64,000 nt of DNA from Beroe forskalii (taxonomy: Eukaryota; Ctenophora; Nuda; Beroida; Beroidae), in the NCBI GenBank assembly GCA_011033025.1, contig WFMF01000009.1, positions 1,302,001-1,366,000 on the forward strand, written 5' to 3'. Below are positions 1-12,313 of the stretch, in pieces. The notes below the pieces were generated by a model that saw nothing but the letters and a program-made list of their open reading frames with translations, had not been told where the DNA came from and did not search any database. Position 1 is the first letter of the stretch. Each line of letters starts with the position of its first letter. A program made the translations under genes and the position numbers.

Positions 1-84
1 TTCACTCACCCTCACAACGTGATACCGAGAACACACAATCAATAAGAAGTAACTAAACAAACATACATTGTTTGCAGTGCATAC

Positions 85-2659
85 CGCTAACTCTCGAGAC
101 CGAGACACTGGTTGGAGGGCGCCGGAACTCCCGCTGCGGAGCTGGCGAGCTTCCATGCTCGCTGCTGCCATGTCGTTGTAGGTGTAGTTGTTGCTGTACT
201 CGTTATACGGGTTAGCGTACCTGTAACGAGTAGCAAGCGATTATTGGGGATATGTTTGATTTTAATCTACAAAACTGAAAACACAGTACAAAGTTGAAGC
301 GATTGGATCAACTCATGTCTCTGTGTTTTTAAATAATTATGTGGGATAGAGAGGTTTAATGCATATCGTAAGCACAGTAAATAGGCTGTTTGGTTTTATC
401 AATTCACCATGATTATGATGAAGATCACAACCACCAACTTTTAGATAATATTATGATTGAGAAAATGCTTTCAAAGGCCATTAAGATAAAGGGACCAGAG
501 GGTAATATTATGCTTTTTGATAGATGATGTGGCAGGGTCACAAGTAGGGTGACGAGGGAAAGATGAAGGCAACCCTTATAAACCCCGTTTTGACTTTTTC
601 AAATCCAAAATTACTAAAAAATGTTACCTATCATTCCAGAAAAGGTAGCATTTCAATTTTTGCCAAAAGTGGTAGAAAAAACATGGTAGCATTTCATAAA
701 TTTGGTTAAACTCTCTTAAACCCCGAAAAATAGACCCCAATTTCAATTTTCAAATCATCCCGGGGTCAATCAGGGCTGCCTTCTTCAAAGTTGCATGAAT
801 AACACGGGGGACTCCACACGACCAATGGCATGCAGCAAAGACATCAGCAAGCACCCTTTTTCATGATGCACAGTACTAGGATATGGCTTAAATCTCTCAG
901 ACTTGACGCAAAAAAGCGCGACTGAGCAATGAGCAGCATTCACGAAACACAAACAAAGAGGGTTGTAGCACAATGCAACATTCATGGAGTTAAGTGCTCA
1001 CTCATGAAACACAATGAAAGAAGGTTGCAGTACAAGCCGCAATGCAATATTTATGAACTTTTCATTTATAAAACACAATGAAAGATGGTTGTAGCTGAAT
1101 GTTCCCCTAAAGGAAGCTTGACACTTTATATGCTTAGTAAATGATGCAGGCACACAGTGAATCACACAAGCAGTGCTGAAGCAGGCACATTTTGACAGTG
1201 CTAGCAGGAACATTTTATCAGGCTCCTCACCTACTGTCCCCCGGGTAGGGAGCCCCGCGCCCCCGGCCCCGGGGCGGCAGCTCCCTGCCCCGGGCGCCGC
1301 CCCCGTAATAGGGCGGGGCGCCGTGGTCCGCGGGGAAGTCCGCAGAGAAGTCCGGAACTTGACTGCTGCCGCTGCTGAACTCTTCTCTGTTGACGGAGAG
1401 GGTTGGTGTGTGACAAAATGAGAGGATTGGGCGACACCATTACGAGTTATAATTACCAATTAAGGTAGGAGAGATTTGTCGTATTAAAATGTGGGACATT
1501 TAGTTTATAAATCCGTATACTCATCTCAATCAGTCAGCGATGTATTTTATCTGCAAAACACAGTACCTACAAAGTTGCAGCGATTAGATCATCTCATGTC
1601 TTTGTGTTTTTTAGCATTAGAACCTATAAGGAACCGCCTTTGGTGTCATGTAACATGTGTATACCCTGTATAGTGTATACTGTATAGTGTCATGGTATGT
1701 GTATAGTGTGTATATTGTATAGCGTTTTTGTGTACTGTGGTACTTGGTTATTGGTTAAGTGAGCGTATAATTAACCTTATTGAGAATGAGAGCATGAATC
1801 ATGGAGAAATATTTTCAGAATAAAGAATGAGTTCTGCTAGAAATGTGGCCTTATAGTATGTCGCTGAGTTTAAGATTCTTATCAAACTCGGCAGTCACAG
1901 GCGCATAACATCTTTCATATAGAAAATTTGACAGAACCTTCGTCGAAGACTATTTTTGGAACAAAATGTAAACTTCAACACTCTCAAATGAGCTTTGATT
2001 TCATAACATTCAAGTAATTTGTAATTTCCTAGCACAGATGGCTCACCAACAGAGTCGTTTCTCTGAAGGTATTTTTGAGTGTCACGTGATATCATGATGG
2101 GTCACGTGATATGATGGGTCATGTGACATGATGTGTCACGTGATCAGTTGGGGGAGCCTTCGCCCTTCAGCGATAATATTTCCTACCTGCTATCGTAGTC
2201 GTAGTAGTCACGCTGCTTCTGAGTTGAGGCTGCCTGGTTGAAGCTGCCGCCGTAACGGTCGTTAAAGTCGTTCATGCCCTCGTAGTACTGGTGCTCGGAG
2301 TAAGCGCCGGCGCCGGCCGCCGGACCAGCGGGCGGCCCCTGAGAGAAGATAGGATAAGAGGATGAAATGGTAACGTATAAACGCCGCAAATCGTAAACAA
2401 AAACTATGATAAACGGTAAAATTTAAATATGTTTGACCCCATAAATCCCCACAATCAAACCCCCATATTAAACATTTTTCGATTTCCACTGGGGGTTCAT
2501 GGGGGTTGCAACCCCCAGACACAGCACACACTCACGTTGGGCAGGAGGGTGCGAGTAGCGGGTTTAGGGGCAGGTGTAGGAGGAGGTTTGATGTAGAGCA
2601 GGGGCGAGTATATCACTGTAGGGATCTGCTGCTTCACTCCCATGTGCAGCTCCACTCGG
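85..2659 (-). CDS. Gly/Arg/Tyr-rich low-complexity protein (hnRNP-like tail), partial, four exons seen
   Basis: Four minus-strand exons join with consistent phase: 2536-2659, 2187-2338, 1231-1386 and about 85-220, each with AG before it and GT after it. The first reads around HMGVKQQIPTVIYSPLLYIK followed by a Pro-rich stretch. The second is Gly/Ala then Tyr/Asp-rich (YYEGMNDFNDRYGG). The third is RG-rich (PPRGRGRGAP). The fourth is Tyr/Asn-rich (YANPYNEYSNNYTYND). The exons are GC-rich against AT-rich introns, which supports real coding. Composition recalls the disordered tails of hnRNP/RGG RNA-binding proteins, but no RNA-binding domain is visible and none is claimed. The end at 85 uses a possible GTATGC donor; the frame stays open to the window edge, so the exon could be longer. 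Upstream exons and the start were not found. Confidence is good that these are exons and low on function. Confidence 0.6.
265..1615. repeat. Diverged ~70-bp duplication in two introns
   Basis: About 265-335 and 1545-1615 share a diverged block (AACACAGTA, then AAGTTG, AGCGATT, GATCA, CTCATGTCT, TGTGTTTTT in the same order). Both lie just upstream, in gene orientation, of an exon of the RG-rich gene. The exons themselves are not similar. Confidence 0.55.
941..1100. repeat. Tandem repeat of about 63-65 bp, three diverged copies
   Basis: Three successive copies share GAAACACAATGAAAGA followed by GGTTG(T/C)AG and AATGCAA(C/T)ATT, beginning near 941, 1003 and 1066. They lie in an intron of the RG-rich gene. 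Confidence 0.6.
2085..2150. repeat. Short tandem repeat carrying TCACGTGA palindromes
   Basis: About three units of roughly 20 bp read GGGTCACGTGATATGAT or close variants, giving two perfect TCACGTGA palindromes and degenerate ones. CACGTG is the E-box core, but the tandem layout may only reflect repeat expansion. Confidence 0.5.
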
Positions 2660-2669
2660 CTGAGGATCA

Positions 2670-2755
2670 GCCAAATGTCCGTGTCGGACAAATGTCCGCA
2701 AAATTTCGCACTGGGTTTCGGACAACTGTCCGTGTCGGTCAAATGTCCGACTACC
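2670..2755. repeat. Cluster of CAAATGTCCG repeats
   Basis: The motif (C/G)CAAATGTCCG and its partner TCGGACAA recur four times in 85 bp, so each is partly self-complementary. The cluster lies directly upstream, in minus orientation, of the acceptor of the RG-rich gene exon ending at 2659. Confidence 0.5.
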
Positions 2756-2976
2756 AGACTAATGAACCACCCTGTAATTGTGTGGTTGATAATGAGAGGT
2801 ATGCATAACGAGGAATCCCCATGGTTATGAAGCTTTTAACAACAGCCACGACTGCGTGCTAGTTTTGGGGCTTGCACCCAGTGGCCTTGTTAAAAGGCAT
2901 TAGGCAAGTTCCTTGTACCTAAAGGCTTTGCCCAAGGCAACTGCTTTGCGTATAAGGGTTATGCTTTAAACGTTTT

Positions 2977-3048
2977 GCTGGCAAAATGGTCACATACCAG
3001 GATTATCCCTTTCAAGGGATAATCCTGGTATGTGATCATTTTGCCAGC
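2977..3048. repeat. Near-perfect 72-bp inverted repeat (hairpin)
   Basis: Two 35-bp arms, beginning GCTGGCAAAATGG and ending CATTTTGCCAGC, pair with one mismatch around a 2-base centre. It could be a remnant of a small foldback transposon or give a hairpin RNA; the sequence alone does not decide. Confidence 0.75.
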
Positions 3049-6000
3049 ATCTTGAAATGTTTTTCTGTTCTGTTTTCGTATATTTTTTCATATATAAAAC
3101 GAAATATATTGAACTAATCTTATCAGGAATATACTTGTGACTAAACCAAAAAGCTCCAAAAAGTATAAAATAAGGCATATTTTCAATCGACGTCTCGTGT
3201 TGACTCTTGACTGAGATTAAACTATAAATCTTATGTCCCCATCCATTATTGTTAGGTACTAACGTCTATCTAATAGCTCTTAGAGTCGGAATAAATTACA
3301 ATATTACTCCAGTAGTGTTAAAAAGTATCAAAACAGAACTTTTCAACAAGTCAAGTTATTATTTCAATCTCTTGAGAGCTGATGATGAAGCAGTCGTCAC
3401 TGTTATAACTCATCATATCTATCCTTTCCCCCACCAATCTCTTGGTTACAATCAAAGGGTCAATTGAAAACTGTCTTTGATTTTCTTCAAAATAATATAA
3501 AAGGCGTTGTTGTGTAACCAATTAAATATCGCTAAATTGCTTAATTGATTATTTGCCCACCAGTCAAATAAAATAAAGGAACTCGATAATTCGATTAACT
3601 TTTTAATTTGATCATTCTTATATAGGCACTCGACTAAATTGGCATTTGCATTGTTCGTCGAAATTCTAATGAGGAGATAATGGAAGCAACGGTTGGACCA
3701 CCCAAGTGGTAGAAATGGAAATATTATTTTTCTATCTTTATTCGACGAAGCTCCTGTAGCTTTAATTTCATTGGCTCGTTGTGATTTTAATGTCGTCTGT
3801 AAGTTCAACGCAGGATCGTAGAGTGGGTTACAGAAGCAAGGGAACATCCCCGGCCAGAAAGTAGCCCCTTTTTGATAGAAGAGAAACTTTGCCCTCTTTT
3901 GTATGGCCCTCGAAAAGAAGTTGGATCTTAGACAAAGCCTATGTTTCCCTCTCGTAATTAGTCAATTACTCCAGGTCGAGAATAAGTACCTACATATGTA
4001 CCTACATTATTTGTGCCTACAATTATAATAGTTGTTTTAGATTGTGATAATTTGTTTTGATAAGGATATGAAAGTACACCGCTGGACCTAAACTGAAATT
4101 TACATTGACCTTTCGGAGTGAATGTACGATTAGGATCATAGTTTGCCTACCCAAGTCAGGCTTCAACTTTTTTGGAAGTGAATCTTGTGGCATTTGTCAT
4201 GATCAGACTTATGTCTTTAAATTCTTCAAACTTTTTTGCTCTTGAGTTCTGCACTCTGCAGTCTCTCCTTTCATTGGGATGAGGTTGGATTGAGATTCTA
4301 AAGCTTCTTTCTGGGGGCTGCTGCCCCTAGACCACTACCAAACAGCACTTAAAACTGCCCTTGGAAACGTCAATTCAAAGTATCTAAAATCCAATTGAGG
4401 TGAAAATTTTAGTATACTCAGGACGACAGCATCTGGGGGCTACCACCCCAGACCATGATCACTGTTTCACTTTTGTTATCATCTCGGTCTTCCATGCAAG
4501 TTTTAAGTAAATAAGGGTAAATTTCCTCTTATGGAGCCCACAACTACATTTATTTACTGTGATTGCACTCTGGAGACTGCCGTAATTAATAGACCCCCGA
4601 TAGAAGTTAAATTCATTCACTCCCTCCCTTCCATCACAATCTCTTGTTAGCTATCGAAATTCAAATTCCCTTTTTCGATAACTTACAAATAAGATGTCGA
4701 AAAGTTGTAGCTCGATTGAAACCCAAGAAGTAATTTTCACGGCCCTGGACTTTCCCTGATAGTTTATATAACCAGTTTTAAGCGACCAAGTGGCTTAGAT
4801 ATGAAACCACTGATATCGTGACAGTCAAACAGAATTTGTAATCTTGTTATGTACAGGATTCTAGTCGATAAATCGGGCAAAATAAATGCGCGTGAAAATT
4901 ATGCTGAAAAAGTACCCTAAAATGAATAAATTGTACCTTAGCGCGGGCGCGATATCGAGCTTATCTGGAGTTCAGCCAGCAGATAAAACTGATAACGAAT
5001 GATACACTGGCACTACTTTTGTTATCTATTATTAACCTGTCAGTTAACTACCTGATTCATCTTTCACGCAATGTGAAATAAATAACTCCATTGAAGGAAT
5101 GGACTCGGATTCAAAGATTCATGCGATCAAAATACATACACATACATGCGATCAAATTCAATCCTATCACCCCCCCCCCAACAATCCAAGATTTGTGGCT
5201 GCTATTCTTAGCCATGCAATCTAACAGTTCAAACTGGCAATCCTTAACCCTCTAAGCTTTCTATGGTACTGCAGGTGTCTATAAATAGGCAGCTAAAAGA
5301 GCGGTATCTTATTCATCTTCAACGAAAACATAAATAAGACTTGTTAAATGAATCGACTGTCTTCACCTCTATTTGTCTTCGAAATTTACACTAGAACTTT
5401 TACTTGTATTCTAACCCTAATAACTCCAAACAACCAATTAAAATTCATCACTGTAATCCAAGTCTATTTCATCTTCCTTCACAAAGCGATGACATGACCT
5501 TATTTATATCTTGTTGTCTTGTGAGCGTATGAAAAAGAACGTTGTTTGCAATGAAGTTAAATATTTCAGACATATTTTGTTTCTACTTGAACTGGATTAT
5601 CTCGAGAATTCGTAACTCAACCATTTTTAGTTGCCCTTTTAAAGGTTAAAATAATCAGAGTTGTTATACCAACCAAGCCCTGCCACAATAATCTGTAGTC
5701 TGCTATTTTCATGACTCAGAATTACGAACTAATAACCTTTTAAACCAGCAATAATTCTTGTGGCACAAGATAAACGTTATTTAATGATTTAAGTTGGACC
5801 CTAAGCTTTCTCAGTACTAGGCATACGTGGTAATCTTGGCAATTTGTTAATAGCACGAAAGTATCCTCGCTTGAATAGCTTTACCAAAGTATTATCTCTT
5901 TAGCATGGTAGCATCTTATATCTTAAATCTTATCTGAGATTGTTGAAATAAGTGTCTAGGTAATTTTGTAATAAAGCAATGTCTCACGAAATATTCAAAT

Positions 6001-9000
6001 TAAATTGTCTTCAAAAGATCAAAGCGTTTATTCAGAGAAGCAAAAGGAAATATAAACATACCCCATGGGGCCATGGGTTCTTAGATTCGTTGTAGTGGTT
6101 GCTTTCGCTGCGTAAGCTTTGCAGATTTATTCTCACAAGATTTCTTCCTACAGGCCTTGCGGCTTATAATTTCATTATTATTAATCTCCGCGGTTCTTGT
6201 TCAGTTCATTTCTGCTTATTATTGATACTAGTACAGTGCCGACTGTCAGATAAATTATACCCTTTCATTTAGTGAAACCTGATAGAGTAATCCCAGTTCT
6301 ACCCACAGAAAACTTTAATTTACTAACTTAAAATCGCTGGTAATTCTCTTAGATTCTCATAATGTCACATCATACTTGTGACTAACAGTGTCAGAATTAA
6401 GCTGCTGTAAGTGTATACCTATGAAGGGAACCCTTAGACGAAAGTTTAGCGGCATACCACCAGAACATTATACCAGACTGGCCGCTGGCGTTAAACCAAC
6501 AACTTTAGGAATTTAGACCAGTGCCAGGACAAAGTGGGAAACGTGCATGCACTCCCTTCTTCCACTCATGCAACCCTCATTGAATTTAATAAGTATCTAC
6601 CGAACTTCAAGCCTAGTTAATAGGCATAAAGGGAACCTTCATACCTATTAAACGAAGTTAATAGGTATAAAGAGAAGAACTAAACACTATACTATGTAAA
6701 ACGTTTCCCACAGTAACATCACTATTACTCTAGTACGAATTCCCACGCATTTCACTGTATCTTCATATGTTACCTCTAGGGGTTGATAAAAGTTAATTAG
6801 TAAAATAATATGGAAACATCCGCTAACAGAGGTGGTATGTTGGAAGGTAAATATGTTGGAAAACACCCGCAATTAGTAGCCAGGTACTGCAAACAAGAAG
6901 TCGACCGGAAATTTCGCCAATTAACTGAAACGCATGCGACTCTCAACAATTTACAGAACACGGTTGAGTATAATATATTGGATATCAAATTTAACTTTAC
7001 AGATATATTGGCAATAAATTTAAAAAGAATACTATCTCAACAGCGCATGTTTGACATTTTGTAGGGCATTTCGATAATTTTCTGAAGCCTAAAATATTGT
7101 GGGAACTGGGAAGCCTAGAATATTGTGGGAAGAGGAACTGTTAAACGGAAAGCTTGTACGTATTCACGGCAACGGAAAGCCCCTGTATCTCTGTACGCTA
7201 GTTCCCTTCTCTTCTCCAGACATCCTTAACATATTCTGCGTACTTAATTCTGCGTGTGATTAAACTTCTTTCCTTTTTCTGAGCGGTGGAGTCGACTGTA
7301 CTACTGTACTATAATTATTAGTACGCCGAATTATTGTACGCCGAATTATTCACCACGTGGTAAGATTATACCGGCGGAGTAAAAAATAGTTTTTTTGTCG
7401 TTTTACGGTATTGTTGCACACTTTTTCCATTTACATCACTGTTGAGCCGTTTTGTTCCACTCTTACACCGTATTATTTGCCATTTTTATGTTGTTACTCC
7501 ACAATTGAGCCAAATTAGTGACGAGACAGAATAATGCGATTTACGCACACTCGCTTCACTCGTGGCGTAAATCAAGTTCCTTCACACTTATATGTTATGT
7601 GACTCCACATTATTGCACTCACCAGTCACCTGTTTGATTTCGGGAATCAATTTTTCATTTTATCGTTGACCAATAGTATTATGAGCTAAATGAAATTATT
7701 ATAAACATCGTTGTAATTGATCATCAGTAGGTAACCACGTTGCTGAAGAATGTTCAATGTGTGAAAGATTTCAGTACAGCATCACCAAATCCTCACAGTA
7801 AGCCATGAAAATATTGTCACTAGAAGTCAGCTCTGTTGTTTTTGTAGTCACATAAAAAAGTGGGATGCGAAAAATTCAGATCGTCTGGGAACCTGTGCTA
7901 CTCATAATTTCATTTTATTAGATCACATTCACAAAAAAACATATTGTAAGAAAACGACATGTCCAGTACTTAGATACTGTTATTAAGTACTTAGCCTCTC
8001 ATAATAAATTGCCCTAATATTCAGTACGTATGCTTTTTTTCTTCTCTTTTGTATAAAAATTTGTTTATTACTCCTTTTATTTATTAAGTTTGCCGTGAAC
8101 TGGCACAAAGTCTCCAAAGCAAGGTTTCAGCCGGTTTCGGGACCAGTTGATAAGTTCAGAGACAATAATTCAGTCATTAAACCATAGTTATACGTAGCTA
8201 TTGAAAGTGACGAAGCTCACTAAGAGCTCTGCAGCCTAAAATTCAAACTGAAAAGAGCCCGTTTCATGTTCTGTTTTATTCCTAACGTATTATATTATCC
8301 TATTATGTTTACCCAGTTAAAGTGGGGCGTCGATCGGTCGATATGGCAGGAACGGAAAGGGCAAATAGGTGCTGTGACGTTATCAATTGGCCATAATCAC
8401 CTATCAAAACACGGTTAACGATAACTAACAATAAATTGCAGGCGACAGAGAACCGCTCATTGTGTAAAGCCAAGCTGAATATTATATTGTGAGCTTGCTT
8501 CGTTGTTAGAGTTGTTCGTACACTTCTAAATTCTTAGAAAGACTGTAATAAACATTCATGATTTGAATTAAAAAGGGGTTTAAATCACTGTCACGCGTAC
8601 TTCTAACTTTCTTATCGCTCTAGGAGTAATCGAACTCGAATCTCGATGCATGGTCACCTAATTTATCCTGTCTTCAGGGGGCTAGCAAGCCCCCGGCATG
8701 GATTGCGAGTATAGGACGTTGACCTTAACAGTGCGCGGGTCAAAAGCCCGTTCACAAGCCCGAGGCTCTGAATGTGAGCATTGGACGGCGTTGACAAGTC
8801 TATACGAGTTTCTGAGGGCCCACGTGACGAAGCACGCACAATTCAAATGCACCGAATATTATTGTAGAAAGGTATGAAGCATGGGCTCTACTTTTTGTGT
8901 AATAAATAATGTGCGTGCTTTATTCTTAAAATTTCTAATTCTTTTATATATTAATGAATAAATCCCGACCTTGCTGGAGCTCTGGTTGAGCCCTTGAACT

Positions 9001-9980
9001 AACGATTTGACATAGCATGCATTATATATATAGCAATCATCATGGGCCCTCAGATGCCAGCCTTTGTATGGGCTTTGTATGGGCTTTATTAAAACTTATA
9101 TATATATATATATATATAAACTAATCTAGTCGGTCCCAATTGCTAATTAATCTAGTCAATCTTATACATTATTAATATTGTGATTTGTTTGAGCTCTATA
9201 TCCTCACTCCTCAGCTCCCAGTATTCTGTGATCCTGTGACCTAGCTTGCTCCATAGGTCTATAATTCCAGAAACCCTTCATCCTGGCGTCAGGGGAAGTC
9301 TCGACAACGACCATGGGCCGAGTTGATAGATGTGACCTTTTACTTGGATGACTTCCACTTAGTCTTATCAACCTCCATTACAAGTCTTTTTAACCAACGC
9401 GAAACAACTGAAGTCTTCGTTGCATTATTATTCAAGTATTGAAGACTTGATTTGTTAAGTTTTTCCCTTTTTTGATGGTATAGGATGGCACATCAAGGTA
9501 TCGGCTCTTCCGATATTATTCAATGGTACTGTAATCATAGCGTACTCTTACGACTCCGATCTAAGCGAGCGGAAAGTTTGTACTTTTCTCAGTTCCACAA
9601 AGATGAAATTACATGATGTAGGTATTGTCCAAAAAGCACCCAAAAACAAGAGGCCAAATTTGAGATAGATTTAATGAGAATCGACAACTTATATTCAATC
9701 CTGGTAGTTGTTCGCACGGCAAATTACATAATATTATCATAAACGGTCATTAAAATCGCAAATTTGATTCCTCATTCTATAATAAAATCTTTAATTATTC
9801 ATAATATAGCGTGTCAGCTGGCACCATGGTCCTCTGTTTATGACCATGGACTGCTGTCGAGGGGCGGTCAGAGGACTGCTGCCTTGCACTGGTATTCTAC
9901 CTAAATTATAGTGCATATTATGTTTGTATGTCATATAATATAAATTCTTATTTCTGAATTATTCAAATGCGTTTGCACTA

Positions 9981-10491
9981 TACCTTAGTACCAGAAATAT
10001 AGGCGACAAGAAATTAAGGCGATTTTGGAAAAATCGCCTTAATTTCTTGTCGCCTTAATATCTGGTCGTCTAAATATCTGGTCGTCTTAATTTTTTAAAA
10101 GACTTTATTTTTTCAATTATTTTTTCCTCCCAATCGACTTTTTCAATTTAGCAACATAATTGATAACTAAATAGCCTGTTATCAGTGCAACTTCTGGTAT
10201 CACTGACGCTGTGGCACGATGTAAAAAGCCGGTATTGACTCTAGAATGATGATTGACCCGTTTGAAAAGCTCAGGATCTTACGTACTGTATTTTGAAGGC
10301 CCACTCAACAAGATTTTTTTGTATATTCGATCAATTCCATATTCATTTCATAGCCATTTTAAATGTAAAAATCGTTTATTTTCGAAAAAAATACTTCAAT
10401 TCAAACTCCAGGAAAAAATCGCCTTAATATCTTGTCGCCTTAATATCTTGCGCCTTAATAATTAGTCGCCTATATTTCTGGTACTAAGGTA
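9981..10491. mobile_element. Foldback/MITE-like element with 27-bp terminal inverted repeats
   Basis: The left end TACCTTAGTACCAGAAATAT continues AGGCGAC and matches the reverse complement of the right end at 10465-10491 exactly. Inside lie a perfect internal hairpin near 10005-10053 and repeated motifs of the type CGCCTTAATATCTTGTCGCC near both ends. There is no coding capacity for a transposase. No clear target duplication was seen. Confidence 0.7.
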
Positions 10492-11262
10492 ATCAAGCTA
10501 GCGAGCCAGTCTATTAAGAGTGGCTATTATATCCTTGCCCTTGCACCTTGACAGGTAGGGGAGCAACAATGGTGTCAAATATTATAATATTATCATTTTG
10601 ATTCAAATAGGATAGGGAATAGGGTTGGAAAGTACAATGGCTAAGCTACACCCTGCCACCATACCACATAACTGTAGAAAGGTTCATTGCCTATAAGTCT
10701 ACAATAATTGGCGCGTTGTGCTCTTGAACCATAATACGTCACTCAACAAAAACCGCGCTAATCCTATCACCCTCAAGACATATATCATATAATATACCAA
10801 ATTTAATTTTGCATGGATTGTGAATCAAGGGAGAATCGTGTCAACATTTACTTCAGTCTTGTGTTTTATTTATTTTATTTTTCAATATAGCTTTTAGCTG
10901 TCATTGTTAGGATTGCAGAGTAGTGTTTCAAGGTCCAAGTTCGCCCGAGCTGAATGAGAATCAGCTTTTCAAAATGCATTTGTGATAGTCTTCATTATGA
11001 CTTGCTGCTTTGAATTCTGATGTTTCTAGAGAAGACCGCGTGATTATGCAATATGAATTCTGTCCCTTGGACTGGGAGGGTAACAGGTTATTTGGTCGCA
11101 TTCCTTCACCTGAATCCTGATTGGAATCATTCATTTATTCATGTATTCATGGAGAAGTGGAAAGCGGGTGAGGATCTTATAATATAGCATATCATAGTTG
11201 GTTACATTTATGTAACCCAAATCGGAATTGTCCTTTATAGCTCACTGACATTATTCTATGAG

Positions 11263-11395
11263 TGTGGAGTGTTTCTCAGTTCTTACTCCTCATTACTACT
11301 TTACGTTTACTAGGTACCATTCTTTTCAGCTTTTCAAGTGTTTCTCAGTTCTTACTCCTCATTACTACCATTATTTTCAGCTTTTCAGTTGTGTG
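11263..11395. repeat. 70-bp tandem duplication
   Basis: GTGTTTCTCAGTTCTTACTC followed by CTCATTACTAC occurs at about 11267 and again at about 11337, each followed by a TTTTCAGCTTTTCA stretch. Nothing suggests coding. Confidence 0.7.
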
Positions 11396-12313
11396 CCAGC
11401 AAGACTCGTTATTTTCTGCCCATTTCTACGCAAGCTGGTGTTTATTTGAAAAGGAACAACTTAATTTGTCTCAATTTAATCAGTCAGAGTGGGATACGCG
11501 TCCCGATGCCAGCCTAAATTCTTGCTTGACGCAAATTTAACAAATTTAACAAAAAATAACCCGACTCTATCCATTTTCGCGATTAGCTTGGAGATTTAAA
11601 AATCGCATCAAACCATCAGACAGCCGTACATGAAAATATGAAATTAATGTAAATAACAAATTTGACGAAATTACCCTCGATTATCCCTGATAAGCATTAA
11701 TCCAAGTGATCTTCCAGCATAGCATTACACTGTCCAACAACACGAACTAGTCGAACACATTCTCTTGCAGTGCTTGTACTGTGTTGTCTTCGTCCAAGTA
11801 TAATAATGTCAACTTGTCTAATCACTTCAGTAAACGTTATATATACAAATACCAAGCACTCGATTAAACCTGGTGTGCAAAAAATAGGCGGTTCAACGTT
11901 ATCCACGCACTATTTTGCATTATAATGACGACACCATTGACCATCCCTCCGCCTTAATCCATCCTGCGTACTTATTAGTCGGTATTGTCGGCACTTCACG
12001 ATATCTTCACGGAATTCCTATTCTAAGCGAGTCCTTGAGATACCTACGATCTCTTCCACTGCATTCCTACACCAGCATTTCTCTGTGGACCTTACTTCGT
12101 GTAGTTTTGATGAAGTTATGTTCACTAAAAGTACGACCAACACAATCGAGTACTTTTCTTTGTTCCAAGCAGTCAAAAATGGAATGAAATAGAAATTTTG
12201 ATAAATGCTATCAAATTATCAATCCTTTAATAGTATTTCGATAGCATTATCTTGAATAATGTTACCTTTTCAATTAGGTTTTACTTAACTGATAGCAATT
12301 CTGCAGAAAGATC

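Larger units (their letters stand above)
2660..12313. other. 9.6 kb with no supported gene
   Basis: The open frames here are short (up to 131 codons, minus 3452-3847) with no recognisable domain or splice logic. The stretch is AT-rich and holds the hairpin at 2977, the foldback element at 9981, a TA dinucleotide run near 9098-9118, a poly-C run near 5170 and a duplication near 11.3 kb. The RG-rich gene's upstream exons and a last exon of the PCED1-like gene could be hidden here, but neither was recognised. Confidence 0.6.

Noticed and set aside
3452..3847. 131-codon minus frame
   Set aside because: No domain, no splice context, AT-rich composition like its surroundings.
8615..8665. tRNA-like GAACTCGAATCTC motif
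   Set aside because: No matching acceptor stem or D/anticodon arms could be drawn.
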